From a virus: a DNA stretch of 64,000 bases. Of the stretch, positions 42,556 to 49,945 are shown in pieces. The position numbers and the translations under genes are program-made. A model generated the notes under the pieces. That model was not told the DNA's origin and made no database searches. It saw only the letters and a program-made list of their open reading frames with translations. Position 1 is the stretch's first letter. Every line of letters begins with the position of its first letter. The stretch is taken from positions 19,218 through 83,217 of IMG/VR virus record IMGVR_UViG_3300008267_000023; one strand, 5' to 3'.

Positions 42556-43386
42556 ATGCTTTCTGAAGGTAGAAAAAGAGATGCTGCAGCAAATGCAGTT
42601 TTAGCACTTTCATTTGCTGCAAATGCAGCACAATCTCCTCAATCATTAGTAAGATCTGGACACGATGCTGCTCCAAGTCTTCCTTTAATGGGAGAACTGA
42701 TGAGAAAGAGGAAGGAAGCAAATAGAAATTTGGATAGTCCAAGAGTATCAGAACCAGCACGTAATCGTAAGAGAAAAACATTTAAAGAGTTTGTAGAAGA
42801 AGCAGTAATAATTACTGAAGGAGCACACTTCTCAACTAGAGATGAGTTGATAAAACATCATGGAGGAAAACTACCAGATGGAACCTTTATTAAAAATAGA
42901 GGAACAAAAGAGAATCCTAGGTATGGAATTGCTTCATCTCAAGCTAGAGAAAAGCATAAACAAGACCGTGAAGAAAGAACTAAAAAAGCAACAGGGCAAC
43001 TAACCCCAAGGGAAAAGGCAAAAGTTGAACGTAAACGTAAATTAGCAAGAGAACGTGGAGCAGAACTTCATCACGCAACTGAAATAGAAACTTCTGGTAA
43101 AGAAATGAAGGATATGTCTCCTGGTGATGTGTTGAGATATAAGAAAAAGCAAGCACAAGAGAAGAAGTATCACGGCAATGACCCTAAAAATCTAGTTGTT
43201 GCTGATAAAAGTCCAGTATCAAAGTTTAAACCCCAAAAACCAGGATTTCACCATGGTAAGTTCCATGCATTTGAAAGAGGTAATCGTAGAAAACTAGAAG
43301 ATATTGGTAATGCTATTACTCCTATGAGAGCTTTCACTACTCTTGTGAATAAAGCAAGAAGAAAGACTAGAAGAGGTGAAGATTAA
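42556..43386 (+). CDS. Basic putative internal virion protein with HNH-like motif
   Basis: 276 residues, strongly basic. Residues 74-83 are KTFKEFVEEA, matching the T4 internal-protein capsid-targeting sequence, here after a 73-residue Ala/Arg-rich extension. Residues ~168-240 hold an HNH-like pattern: ELHHATEIE (His172, His173), GNDPKNLVVAD (Asn212), GFHHGKFHAFE (His232, His233, His237). It leads a late-promoter gene block whose next members start with the targeting sequence. Inference: an internal protein packaged in the head that may cut DNA after entry. The HNH call is by eye. Confidence 0.65.
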   Translation: MLSEGRKRDAAANAVLALSFAANAAQSPQSLVRSGHDAAPSLPLMGELMRKRKEANRNLDSPRVSEPARNRKRKTFKEFVEEAVIITEGAHFSTRDELIKHHGGKLPDGTFIKNRGTKENPRYGIASSQAREKHKQDREERTKKATGQLTPREKAKVERKRKLARERGAELHHATEIETSGKEMKDMSPGDVLRYKKKQAQEKKYHGNDPKNLVVADKSPVSKFKPQKPGFHHGKFHAFERGNRRKLEDIGNAITPMRAFTTLVNKARRKTRRGED

Positions 43387-43393
43387 ATAAATA
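43386..43393 (+). promoter_or_regulatory. Late promoter AATAAATA
   Basis: AATAAATA directly after the previous stop codon, 21 bases before the ATG of the first gene starting MKTFREFLEEA. Confidence 0.65.
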
Positions 43394-43413
43394 AAAGAAA
43401 AGTCATAAAAAAG

Positions 43414-43872
43414 ATGAAGACCTTTAGAGAGTTCCTAGAAGAAGCATACATCTACGAGATGCGTAAAGAGGATGAAGTAAAGGGAGAAAAGAGAACTCCT
43501 CTTTATGTAAGTAAAACTTCTGGAAGAGTTGTGAAGAACCCTGAGACTGGTCGTTCAGAAGTTAAAAAATCAACAAGAACTTCACTATCACCTAGAGCAG
43601 CAATCGGTAGATTGAAGCAGGGTATGAAAGACCCTCTCAACACCTATAGTCAACCAGAAACTTATGGTGCTACTAGACACGCACACGGTGGTGGTGGAAG
43701 TGGAGCAAAGGCACCTGGAAGAAAGAGAGGTGTTGGTAAGTTAGAGCAACAAAAGATTGATAAGGCACAAAGAGAAAGAGGTGAGAGACCATTGGGTTCG
43801 GGTCCATCTCCAGAATATAAAGTTGCATTGAAGAAAGCAAAAAGAGCACGTTCAATGGGTGGTGGGCAATGA
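43414..43872 (+). CDS. Putative internal virion protein (capsid-targeting N-terminus)
   Basis: 152 residues. Starts MKTFREFLEEAYIYEM; T4 internal proteins start MKTYQEFIAEA and are cut by the gp21 prohead protease after Ile-Ala-Glu. Here Leu-Glu-Glu occupies that place. The rest is basic, Gly/Ser-rich and low in hydrophobic residues (ARHAHGGGGSGAKAPGRKRG-like), suited to DNA-filled capsids. Overlaps the next gene by 4 bases (ATGA). Confidence 0.7.
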   Translation: MKTFREFLEEAYIYEMRKEDEVKGEKRTPLYVSKTSGRVVKNPETGRSEVKKSTRTSLSPRAAIGRLKQGMKDPLNTYSQPETYGATRHAHGGGGSGAKAPGRKRGVGKLEQQKIDKAQRERGERPLGSGPSPEYKVALKKAKRARSMGGGQ

Positions 43873-44717
43873 AGACTTTTCGGGAATTTATTTCTGAAGC
43901 AAAGAAGTGTTGGCCTGGATATAAGAAAAAAGGCACACAAAAACTCTTCGGAAAGACTTATAATCGTTGTGTGAAAGAGGATACCGAAGAACTTGAAGAA
44001 AGTTCAACAGGTGAAAGAAGTGGTAGAAGAACACGAGGCAAGGTAACTCTTGCTCGTGGTCGTGGTGCTGATATGAAAAGGCAGGAGAGAACTACTGCTG
44101 CGATTGCAAAGAAAGCAGGTCTCAAAGGAACTGGTAAGTATTCCACCAATGATTTGAGAACTAGACCATATGATTATACAACTTATGATAGTGAAGATAC
44201 TTATGATGATTATGGTAGCACCGAGCAGGACCATTATATCCGCACTCACGCATCAGCAAGATCAGCAGCAAAGGGAGAGAGTTTAATTAAGAAATATAAA
44301 GAGAGAAGAAAAGACCCACAAGGAAACACTAGAGTTAAAACTGCACCTTCAAGTGAGAGTGTGAGAAGAGTGAGAGATTTTAGAAAGCAAATGACTAAAA
44401 CAGGTGCTAATAAGAGAGGTCCAGTTCATACTGTAGATATTATGCATCGTGATAGTGAAGTTGGAAAAGGTGATAAGGACCAACAAATGGAAAGAGGTAG
44501 AAACTTTATCCAAGCACTAAAAGATACTCCAAAGCATCTAAAAGCGGCAGGAGCAAAGAAAGGTGAGGCTGTAATTGGTAAACCAACAGCAGTTATGTCT
44601 GGTGAAGACCAGAAGACTGGAGTAGCAAAGAGAGCAAAACTTTATAAGAAAGTATTTGGTAAGAGAAGCACTAAAAAGTCTGAAAAGACTGGTCTTATGA
44701 CAGGAAAGGTAGACTAA
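43869..44717 (+). CDS. Putative internal virion protein (capsid-targeting N-terminus)
   Basis: 282 residues, very basic. Starts MKTFREFISEAKKCWPGYKK; the Ile-Ser-Glu before Ala11 fits gp21-type cleavage. A short Cys-containing segment (CWPGYKKKGTQKLFGKTYNR) follows, then Arg/Lys-rich sequence with many Thr, Ser and Asp. No enzyme motif seen. Overlaps both neighbours by 1-4 bases, so the three genes are one translational unit. Confidence 0.7.
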   Translation: MKTFREFISEAKKCWPGYKKKGTQKLFGKTYNRCVKEDTEELEESSTGERSGRRTRGKVTLARGRGADMKRQERTTAAIAKKAGLKGTGKYSTNDLRTRPYDYTTYDSEDTYDDYGSTEQDHYIRTHASARSAAKGESLIKKYKERRKDPQGNTRVKTAPSSESVRRVRDFRKQMTKTGANKRGPVHTVDIMHRDSEVGKGDKDQQMERGRNFIQALKDTPKHLKAAGAKKGEAVIGKPTAVMSGEDQKTGVAKRAKLYKKVFGKRSTKKSEKTGLMTGKVD

Positions 44718-45337
44718 TGAAATCATTCACTCAATTTCTAGAAGAAGCATATTTCATTCTGGAAAAGAAAAGACAATATGATGATGGGCACGGATTTGAT
44801 AGGTCAAAGCATCCTGATTTAGAAATTGATTATGACCGTCCTAGGGGTAAAGACCAGGACCAAAGCATAAGAGGTTATACAAGAATTCATCATAAACCAA
44901 GTGGTATAACGTATGAGGTAAATCACGATAAGAGACATAGCTCTGATGATGAACATGAGCATATGTATGATGCAAAATTGCAAGGAAAAGCAAGAGAAGC
45001 ACACGGACATAAACCAGAACATAATATCCGTTGGGACCACTCCAAACCTTGGAGAGAACGAGATAAGATGAGCAAAGGTGAAAAAATAAAGGCTGCTAGA
45101 GATGCAAAAAGAGTCTGGGATAAGCACATCAAACATAGAATTCCCAGTGGGCATCTAGTATCCAATGAACCAGATGAAAATTCTGATGATAAGAGAAGAG
45201 ACCCAGATAAAAATACAAGAGCATCCATTTATAAGAAATCTGGATTTGGTAAGGTTAATCGTTGGGGAGTTCAATACTCTACAAAGATTGGAAATAAACT
45301 TCATCCAGTCAATGATGACGATGGTGATGACGATTGA
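44717..45337 (+). CDS. Putative internal virion protein (capsid-targeting N-terminus)
   Basis: 206 residues. Starts MKSFTQFLEEAYFILEKKRQ, the third consecutive gene with the targeting-type N-terminus (Leu-Glu-Glu at 8-10). The rest is rich in His, Asp, Lys and Arg (SGITYEVNHDKRHSSDDEHE, HMYDAKLQGKAREAHGHKPE), ending DDDGDDD. Unknown activity; the His/Asp density could bind metals. Confidence 0.65.
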   Translation: MKSFTQFLEEAYFILEKKRQYDDGHGFDRSKHPDLEIDYDRPRGKDQDQSIRGYTRIHHKPSGITYEVNHDKRHSSDDEHEHMYDAKLQGKAREAHGHKPEHNIRWDHSKPWRERDKMSKGEKIKAARDAKRVWDKHIKHRIPSGHLVSNEPDENSDDKRRDPDKNTRASIYKKSGFGKVNRWGVQYSTKIGNKLHPVNDDDGDDD

Positions 45338-45342
45338 AACTA

Positions 45343-45350
45343 AATAAATA
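45343..45350 (+). promoter_or_regulatory. Possible late promoter AATAAATA
   Basis: AATAAATA in the 26-base gap before the ATG at 45364. The predicted RNA start leaves only about 8 leader bases, so it is less certain than the other copies. Confidence 0.4.
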
Positions 45351-45363
45351 AAAAACTGTAAAT

Positions 45364-46398
45364 ATGGATTCCCAAGACTTACGCAATCTTCACGAAGCAT
45401 ATTCTAATGTTTACGAACAGCAGATTGGTGTCCCTCTAAAGGATGCATCTGACCGTGCTGCAAAGGAACAACTTAAGAAGATGATTCCAAAGGGAGAAAA
45501 AATCCATACTCCTAAAGCAACATTACAAAATGCTGCTTATGAACCAGAAGGTGATGAGATTGAAGAGGATGTAAGAAATAGAGATATAAATGCCAGAGGT
45601 GGGTTTGACCCAAGATTTGACAAAAGACCAACAACTACTGGTAGTGGACAAGTCAGAACTCCTGGTGGACCTGTAAAAACTCCTGGTGGACCTGTAAAAA
45701 CTCCTGGTGGTCCAGTATCAACCCCAAGACCAACAGGACCAGTAGCACAAGCACCAAAACCTGCTGGTGGTATTCTTGGAACATTGGATAAGGCTGCTAG
45801 AGATACTGCAGGCAAAGTTGGTGAAGTAGTTGGTAGAGAAACAGCAAAGAGTGTTCCTGGTGCAAATCTTCCTATTCTTGGTGATGTGATTAAAAATGAA
45901 GGTGGAAGAAGAGGAAGAAATCAAGGACAACAGATGTATGATAAAGCAAAGGAAACTGTCGGTAGTTTTCTGAAGCAAGATTATGAACCAGATTTGTTTG
46001 ATGTTATTCTTGAATATCTGGTTGCAGAAGGATATGCAGATACCAATGAGAATGCATTAGTGATTATGGCAAATATGAGTGAAGAGTGGAGAGAAACTAT
46101 TCTTGAAGCAGAAGTTCTTGCTATGAAAGGTGGAGTTCCTGGTTCAGTAAAGGTTAGACCATCTTTAAGTATTCCTGGAACTAATATTGGTGTTGGTCCA
46201 AATAAACCAGTTCCTGGAACTTTTACAACCACAACTCCAGGTCAGAGAGATAAAATTAAGCAAGGTGATACTCACATTGACCGTGGTGTAGGTGGTATGC
46301 AACCAAGACAAGGTGCAGGTCCAACTGGGCAAGAAAGAAGAAGATATAATACACAAATTGCACAAAGTAGAACTCCTGGAAAACCAATGCCACAGTGA
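45364..46398 (+). CDS. Late protein with EGYAD-MSEEW module
   Basis: 344 residues. Starts MDSQDLRNLHEAYSNVYEQQ; Leu-His-Glu before Ala12 could be a prohead-protease site. Pro/Gly-rich linkers with a GGPVKTP repeat (~103-125) follow. Residues ~212-250 hold a helical module, DVILEYLVAEGYADTNENAL then IMANMSEEWRETIL, also found in the proteins at 46901 and 49204. The end is Gly/Pro/Arg-rich. Probably virion-associated; the module may mediate assembly. Confidence 0.65.
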   Translation: MDSQDLRNLHEAYSNVYEQQIGVPLKDASDRAAKEQLKKMIPKGEKIHTPKATLQNAAYEPEGDEIEEDVRNRDINARGGFDPRFDKRPTTTGSGQVRTPGGPVKTPGGPVKTPGGPVSTPRPTGPVAQAPKPAGGILGTLDKAARDTAGKVGEVVGRETAKSVPGANLPILGDVIKNEGGRRGRNQGQQMYDKAKETVGSFLKQDYEPDLFDVILEYLVAEGYADTNENALVIMANMSEEWRETILEAEVLAMKGGVPGSVKVRPSLSIPGTNIGVGPNKPVPGTFTTTTPGQRDKIKQGDTHIDRGVGGMQPRQGAGPTGQERRRYNTQIAQSRTPGKPMPQ

Positions 46399-46454
46399 GA
46401 CCACTTCCCAAACTGTCCCCAGACCCCGCAAGGGGTCTTTTTTTGTGCTACAAT
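46399..46454 (+). promoter_or_regulatory. Boxed promoter
   Basis: ACTGTC (46412-46417), 31 bases, TACAAT (46449-46454) in the extended context GTGCTACAAT. A terminator hairpin lies between box and -10. Drives the gene at 46476. Confidence 0.8.
46421..46444 (+). terminator. Rho-independent terminator
   Basis: AGACCCC, loop GCAA, GGGGTCT, then seven T. It ends the late block at 42556-46398 and sits inside the boxed promoter of the next gene. Confidence 0.9.
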
Positions 46455-46475
46455 ATTCTCAATCACAAGACTCCT

Positions 46476-46883
46476 ATGGAACTTACAGTTGTTGCAATCA
46501 AACGTGAAGATGGTTTGTATCACTTTGACCATCCTCATAATGATACAGTTGAAGAACTGCTGATGAATGGAACTGAAGAAGCAATTGATGAGCATTGCTA
46601 CTTCAAGACTGGAAAGTATCCGATTGAGGGTGATGAAGTTGAGATTTCTCTCTTCCTTGAAGAACCTGCTGATTATGATACTTTGCTTGTGAAAGAAGTA
46701 TCTGATGAAGAAGGAACAACTTATACTGATACAACGATGTGTGTTCCTGTTTGGTTGTGCCCTTGGTTGCAAGGATACTTTGGTGATGTTCCTGAAGAAA
46801 TTTACATCAAAGTGCGTCCAATTAACAACGGTCTTGAGAGTTTCGTTGCTGCTACTGGTATGAGAGGTTTTTTGAATAAATAA
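46476..46883 (+). CDS. Conserved protein of unknown function
   Basis: 135 residues from ATG 46476: MELTVVAIKREDGLYHFDHP, VEELLMNGTEEAIDEHCYFK, MCVPVWLCPWLQGYFGDVPE. Acidic alpha/beta. The upstream start at 46395 is rejected because it lies across the terminator and promoter. No known family. Confidence 0.7.
   Translation: MELTVVAIKREDGLYHFDHPHNDTVEELLMNGTEEAIDEHCYFKTGKYPIEGDEVEISLFLEEPADYDTLLVKEVSDEEGTTYTDTTMCVPVWLCPWLQGYFGDVPEEIYIKVRPINNGLESFVAATGMRGFLNK
46875..46882 (+). promoter_or_regulatory. Late promoter AATAAATA
   Basis: AATAAATA overlapping the end of the previous gene, 19 bases before the small EGYAD-module gene. Confidence 0.5.
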
Positions 46884-46900
46884 AAGAAAAAAGTAGTCAG

Positions 46901-47059
46901 ATGAAACCAACTCCAAGAGAATTGCAAGAAACTTATAAAACCTATGAAAGTCTTGTGGAGCATTTAATATCAGAGGGTTATGCAGATGATAAAGAATCTG
47001 CAGATAAGATTATTGAAGGTATGAGTCAAACCTGGTATAATCTTATCATCAACGACTGA
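46901..47059 (+). CDS. Minimal free-standing EGYAD-MSxxW module protein
   Basis: 52 residues, almost entirely the module: ESLVEHLISEGYADDKESAD followed by IIEGMSQTWYNLIIND. The same unit is fused to larger proteins at 45364 and 49204. Preceded by a late promoter, so probably a late, virion- or assembly-related protein. Confidence 0.75.
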   Translation: MKPTPRELQETYKTYESLVEHLISEGYADDKESADKIIEGMSQTWYNLIIND

Positions 47060-47115
47060 GGACACTTTCGGAACTGTCCACCAGTCTTGCCAGGCACCCC
47101 AAGAGGTGCTATGAT
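47060..47115 (+). promoter_or_regulatory. Boxed promoter (best dyad copy)
   Basis: GGAC (47060-47063)-N12-GTCC (47076-47079); ACTGTC at 47073-47078; 31 bases to TATGAT (47110-47115). This copy also has TTGCCA (47087-47092) with a 17-base spacer. A GCACC/GGTGC hairpin ends at the -10. Confidence 0.85.
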
Positions 47116-47144
47116 TACAAGGTAATCGAGAGGGGAAACCACCA

Positions 47145-47375
47145 ATGTCCTTGATTGAATTCACTAATTCTTCTGCCATCTCCAAGATTTCTTTTAATCA
47201 CGATGATGGGGAGATTGGTGTTGCTTTTACTGCTAATCCTGATAAGTATTACTACTTCCAATGTGAAGACGTAGACAACTTTATTGAAAAGTTGGAAGAA
47301 ACTGTAAATGCAAACGAGAGTCTCGGGAAGTTTATTTCTGGTCTTCGTAAAGATGGGACTTTGATTTCCGTTTGA
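47145..47375 (+). CDS. KTSC-domain-like protein
   Basis: 76 residues: SSAISKISFNHDDGEIGVAF, KYYYFQCEDVDNFIEKLEET, then ESLGKFISGLRK. This is the layout of the small KTSC domain, often fused to or near lysyl-tRNA synthetase-type and phage genes; its function is uncertain. First gene of the region leading into the tRNA cluster. Confidence 0.7.
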   Translation: MSLIEFTNSSAISKISFNHDDGEIGVAFTANPDKYYYFQCEDVDNFIEKLEETVNANESLGKFISGLRKDGTLISV

Positions 47376-47409
47376 TTACACTGCTATTCGTTATTTGCGA
47401 ATAGCAAAT

Positions 47410-47482
47410 GCTGGTTTAGCAATCTGGCGAATGCAATCGACTCATAATCGATGGGAGGCGAGTTCGATCCTCGCAACCAGCA
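47410..47482 (+). tRNA. tRNA with anticodon CAT (Met, or Ile2 if lysidine-modified)
   Basis: Acceptor GCTGGTT/AACCAGC, discriminator A, anticodon stem ATCGA/TCGAT with loop CTCATAA, T arm GCGAGTTCGATCCTCGC. CCA not encoded. A second CAT tRNA lies at 51236, so one of them may be Ile2 reading ATA. Confidence 0.9.
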
Positions 47483-47483
47483 C

Positions 47484-47512
47484 TTGACAATCTGAGGTTC
47501 CTGCCTTATGAT
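47484..47512 (+). promoter_or_regulatory. Sigma70 promoter in the tRNA cluster
   Basis: TTGACA (47484-47489), 17-base spacer, TATGAT (47507-47512). TGACAAT and ATTGTCA form an inverted repeat around the promoter. Confidence 0.8.
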
Positions 47513-47530
47513 TGTCATATAACCAACCAA

Positions 47531-47605
47531 GGGACTGTTGCTTATTGGTTAAAGCCCACTGCTTATAACGGTGTGAACAGAGTTCAATTCTCTGCAGTCC
47601 TACCA
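47531..47605 (+). tRNA. tRNA-Ile(TAT)
   Basis: Acceptor GGGACTG/CAGTCCT with encoded ACCA, anticodon stem CACTG/CGGTG, loop CTTATAA, T loop TTCAATT. Reads ATA without lysidine modification. TAT anticodons are uncommon in bacteria. Confidence 0.9.
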
Positions 47606-47621
47606 AAAAAAAAAACTAAAT

Positions 47622-47705
47622 GGGAGCGTGGCGGAATCGGTAGACGCATCTGACTTAAAATCAGCTGGGAGTAGTCCCGTGGGAGTTCAAGTCTCCCCGT
47701 TCCTA
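47622..47705 (+). tRNA. tRNA-Leu(TAA)
   Basis: Class II tRNA. Acceptor GGGAGCG/CGTTCCT, anticodon loop CTTAAAA, long variable arm GGGAGTAGTCCC, T arm GGGAGTTCAAGTCTCCC. A TTGCCC-GAAA-GGGCAA hairpin follows at 47707-47722. Confidence 0.95.
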
Positions 47706-47756
47706 CTTGCCCGAAAGGGCAAATCGTACAATCTAACTTATAGAATTATCTAACTT

Positions 47757-48338
47757 ATGATTACGACTGAAAGATTCAAAAAAATCTGTGAAACAGAATT
47801 TGACTGGAACATGATTTTTGGGGCAGTGAAAGATGCCTACAATGATAAAGGATTTAAGAGCAATTCAGATAACTTTTTGCGAGCAAAGGTATTTGAACTT
47901 GCTATTGCTTGCTTCTCCCAAGTTGAATACATTGACGAAGATGGAGTTGACTTTCTCCTGAAAGTTCTTGGAGACTGTATTCGAATTGAAGCAAAGTTCC
48001 TCAAGGGTTTCTTTAAGAAGGACGGAACTTGCAAAGAAGTAAAAATGAAAAATTATCGGGGAGATGTAACTGAGGTTGCTTTTAACCGATATCAAACTGA
48101 AAATAAATTTGATTATGTAATGATTATTGACCGTGATTCATATAAGGTTGCGATTGCTTCCCGTGAAACGGCACAAAAGTATTATGTGAGCAAAGGTGAT
48201 GGAGTGATGGTGCAGTTTCCTATCAATGAACTCAGTGTTCTTGATTTGGATATTGCAAACTTTACTTTCCCAGAATCACCTGATAGACTGTCTGACCTCC
48301 TTCGGGAAACAATGATTAACTGGATTAAAAATAGATGA
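47757..48338 (+). CDS. Putative restriction endonuclease, PD-(D/E)xK type
   Basis: 193 residues. A nuclease signature is visible: KVFELAIACFSQVEY (Glu47), DEDGVDFLLKVLGDC (Asp65), IRIEAKF (Glu78-x-Lys80). It overlaps a DNA adenine methyltransferase gene by 4 bases, the usual arrangement of a type II restriction-modification pair. It might instead be a nuclease acting on host DNA. No homology to a named enzyme is claimed. Confidence 0.65.
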   Translation: MITTERFKKICETEFDWNMIFGAVKDAYNDKGFKSNSDNFLRAKVFELAIACFSQVEYIDEDGVDFLLKVLGDCIRIEAKFLKGFFKKDGTCKEVKMKNYRGDVTEVAFNRYQTENKFDYVMIIDRDSYKVAIASRETAQKYYVSKGDGVMVQFPINELSVLDLDIANFTFPESPDRLSDLLRETMINWIKNR

Positions 48339-49174
48339 AACAATTCCCATTAAAGACTATGCTCCGTTACCCTGGAGGCAAGAGTAAAGCACTAAAGACT
48401 CTTGCTCCTTGGTTTCCGAGTGACTTCAAAGAGTTCCGTGAACCATTCTTGGGTGGTGGAAGCATTTCTTTAATGATTTCTCAAAACTACCCAAAGGTTC
48501 CTATTTGGGTGAATGACAAATACTTTTATCTCTATAACTTCTGGGTTCAACTTCGTGATAATGGTCAAACATTATCGGAAAGGTTGAGAGCAATCAAAGA
48601 AGAAGTAAATGGAGATGATGAAGCACATAAAGACTTGTTCAATCGGTATCAGAGTGACATTGAAACTCTTGAACCTTTTGAACAAGCAATTGCTTTTTTC
48701 ATTCTAAACAAGTGTTCTTATTCTGGTTTGACTGAGAATTCTACATTCTCAGTTCAAGCATCACGTTCTAACTTTTCTCTTGTTGGTATTGACAAACTTC
48801 CAAAGTATTCATACATCATTAAAAACTGGAAAATCACAAACATTGATTATGAACCAGTGATGAACGATGCTGGTGATAACGTATTTGTCTTTCTTGACCC
48901 TCCTTACGACATTAAAGATTTCCTTTATGGAACGGGAAGGAAACTACACTCCTCATTCTCACACGAAAGATTTGCGGATGATGTAGATAATTGTCCTCAT
49001 CGTTTTATGATTACTTACAACCTTAATGATTGGTTGTTGAATCGTTATAAAGAGTATAATCTTAACGAGTGGAAACTTAGATACTCTATGGTTCACCGTG
49101 GAGAGAAGGGAACTCAAGACAATGTGAAGACAGAATTGCTAATTACCAATTACCAACAAGATTCGATTATATAA
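48335..49174 (+). CDS. DNA adenine N6-methyltransferase (D12/Dam class)
   Basis: 279 residues. Motifs in D12 order: MLRYPGGKSKALKTLAPWFP, SAM-binding REPFLGGGS (35-43), LNKCSYSGLTENSTFSVQ (125-142), catalytic VFLDPPYDI (DPPY 188-191). It methylates adenine, probably at a short palindrome such as GATC (inference). It may protect phage DNA from the linked nuclease or from host enzymes. Confidence 0.9.
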   Translation: MKQFPLKTMLRYPGGKSKALKTLAPWFPSDFKEFREPFLGGGSISLMISQNYPKVPIWVNDKYFYLYNFWVQLRDNGQTLSERLRAIKEEVNGDDEAHKDLFNRYQSDIETLEPFEQAIAFFILNKCSYSGLTENSTFSVQASRSNFSLVGIDKLPKYSYIIKNWKITNIDYEPVMNDAGDNVFVFLDPPYDIKDFLYGTGRKLHSSFSHERFADDVDNCPHRFMITYNLNDWLLNRYKEYNLNEWKLRYSMVHRGEKGTQDNVKTELLITNYQQDSII

Positions 49175-49177
49175 ATA
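49170..49177 (+). promoter_or_regulatory. Late promoter TATAAATA
   Basis: Full T4 late consensus TATAAATA across the methyltransferase stop codon, 26 bases before the ATG at 49204. Confidence 0.7.
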
Positions 49178-49203
49178 AAATATATAAGAATTATACAAAA
49201 CCA

Positions 49204-49899
49204 ATGGATTATAAGGACCTGCAAAATCTTTCCAACCTAACAAGACAAGTTTTGTCTGAATCAAATCAACCAAAAGAGTCATATTTGGATAAGTGGCCCT
49301 ATACTTCTCCATATCTTGAAGAAGAAGTTATTGATGAAGAGAGAGCAGAGGGTGTAAAACCATATCGTCCAACTATGTCTCAGGCAGAAGTTAGGGCAGA
49401 TGCAAAGAAAGCTCGTGAAAAGCACTTAAAAAGTGCTGAAGGAAAAACTGGTTATGGTCCTGAAGAGAAGTTTAAGGATTGGAAAGATAAAGCAACCCCA
49501 GGTTCAACTCTCAAGAGAAAGGGTGGAGAAGAGGAAACTGTTTCACAAAGAATGGACCGTGAAAAGCCTTATGGTAAGAGAATGACTGGTCCTCTTGCTA
49601 GAGCACAAGGAAGTCGTACTGCTTCTGCTGTAACAAGAACAACCGAGGGTCCAGGAGAACCTCAAGCAGTTACAATGCCTAGAAAAGGTAGAGAAGAAGC
49701 ACCAAAGAAAAAGGCAAAGCCTTCTAGAGAAATTATCCGTAGAGCAAAGACAGAAGAAAGCTTCGATCTTTATGATCTAATTCTTGCACACCTAGTTAGT
49801 GAAGGATTTGCTGAGACTCCAAAAGCAGCAGTTGCAATTATGAGCAACATGAGTGAAGCATGGGTAGACAGCATTGTTGACTACTACATCGAAGGTTGA
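49204..49899 (+). CDS. Late protein with EGFAE-MSEAW module
   Basis: 231 residues, basic. Starts MDYKDLQNLSNLTRQVLSES. The C-terminal ~40 residues are YDLILAHLVSEGFAETPKAA then IMSNMSEAWVDSIV, the module shared with 45364 and 46901. The middle is Lys/Arg/Glu-rich (AEVRADAKKAREKHLKSAEG). Behind a full late promoter, so probably virion-related like its paralogues. Confidence 0.65.
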   Translation: MDYKDLQNLSNLTRQVLSESNQPKESYLDKWPYTSPYLEEEVIDEERAEGVKPYRPTMSQAEVRADAKKAREKHLKSAEGKTGYGPEEKFKDWKDKATPGSTLKRKGGEEETVSQRMDREKPYGKRMTGPLARAQGSRTASAVTRTTEGPGEPQAVTMPRKGREEAPKKKAKPSREIIRRAKTEESFDLYDLILAHLVSEGFAETPKAAVAIMSNMSEAWVDSIVDYYIEG

Positions 49900-49926
49900 C
49901 TTTTTTCTAAAAACCTGGTATAAATA
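49896..49926 (+). promoter_or_regulatory. Combined sigma70 and late promoter
   Basis: TTGACT (49896-49901), 17-base spacer, TATAAA (49919-49924), which is also the start of the late consensus TATAAATA (49919-49926). Both polymerase forms could use it. Confidence 0.6.
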
Positions 49927-49945
49927 AAACATACAACATAAAACA

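Noticed and set aside
47707-47722. TTGCCC-GAAA-GGGCAA as a terminator
   Set aside because: No T-run follows; more likely a processing hairpin after tRNA-Leu.
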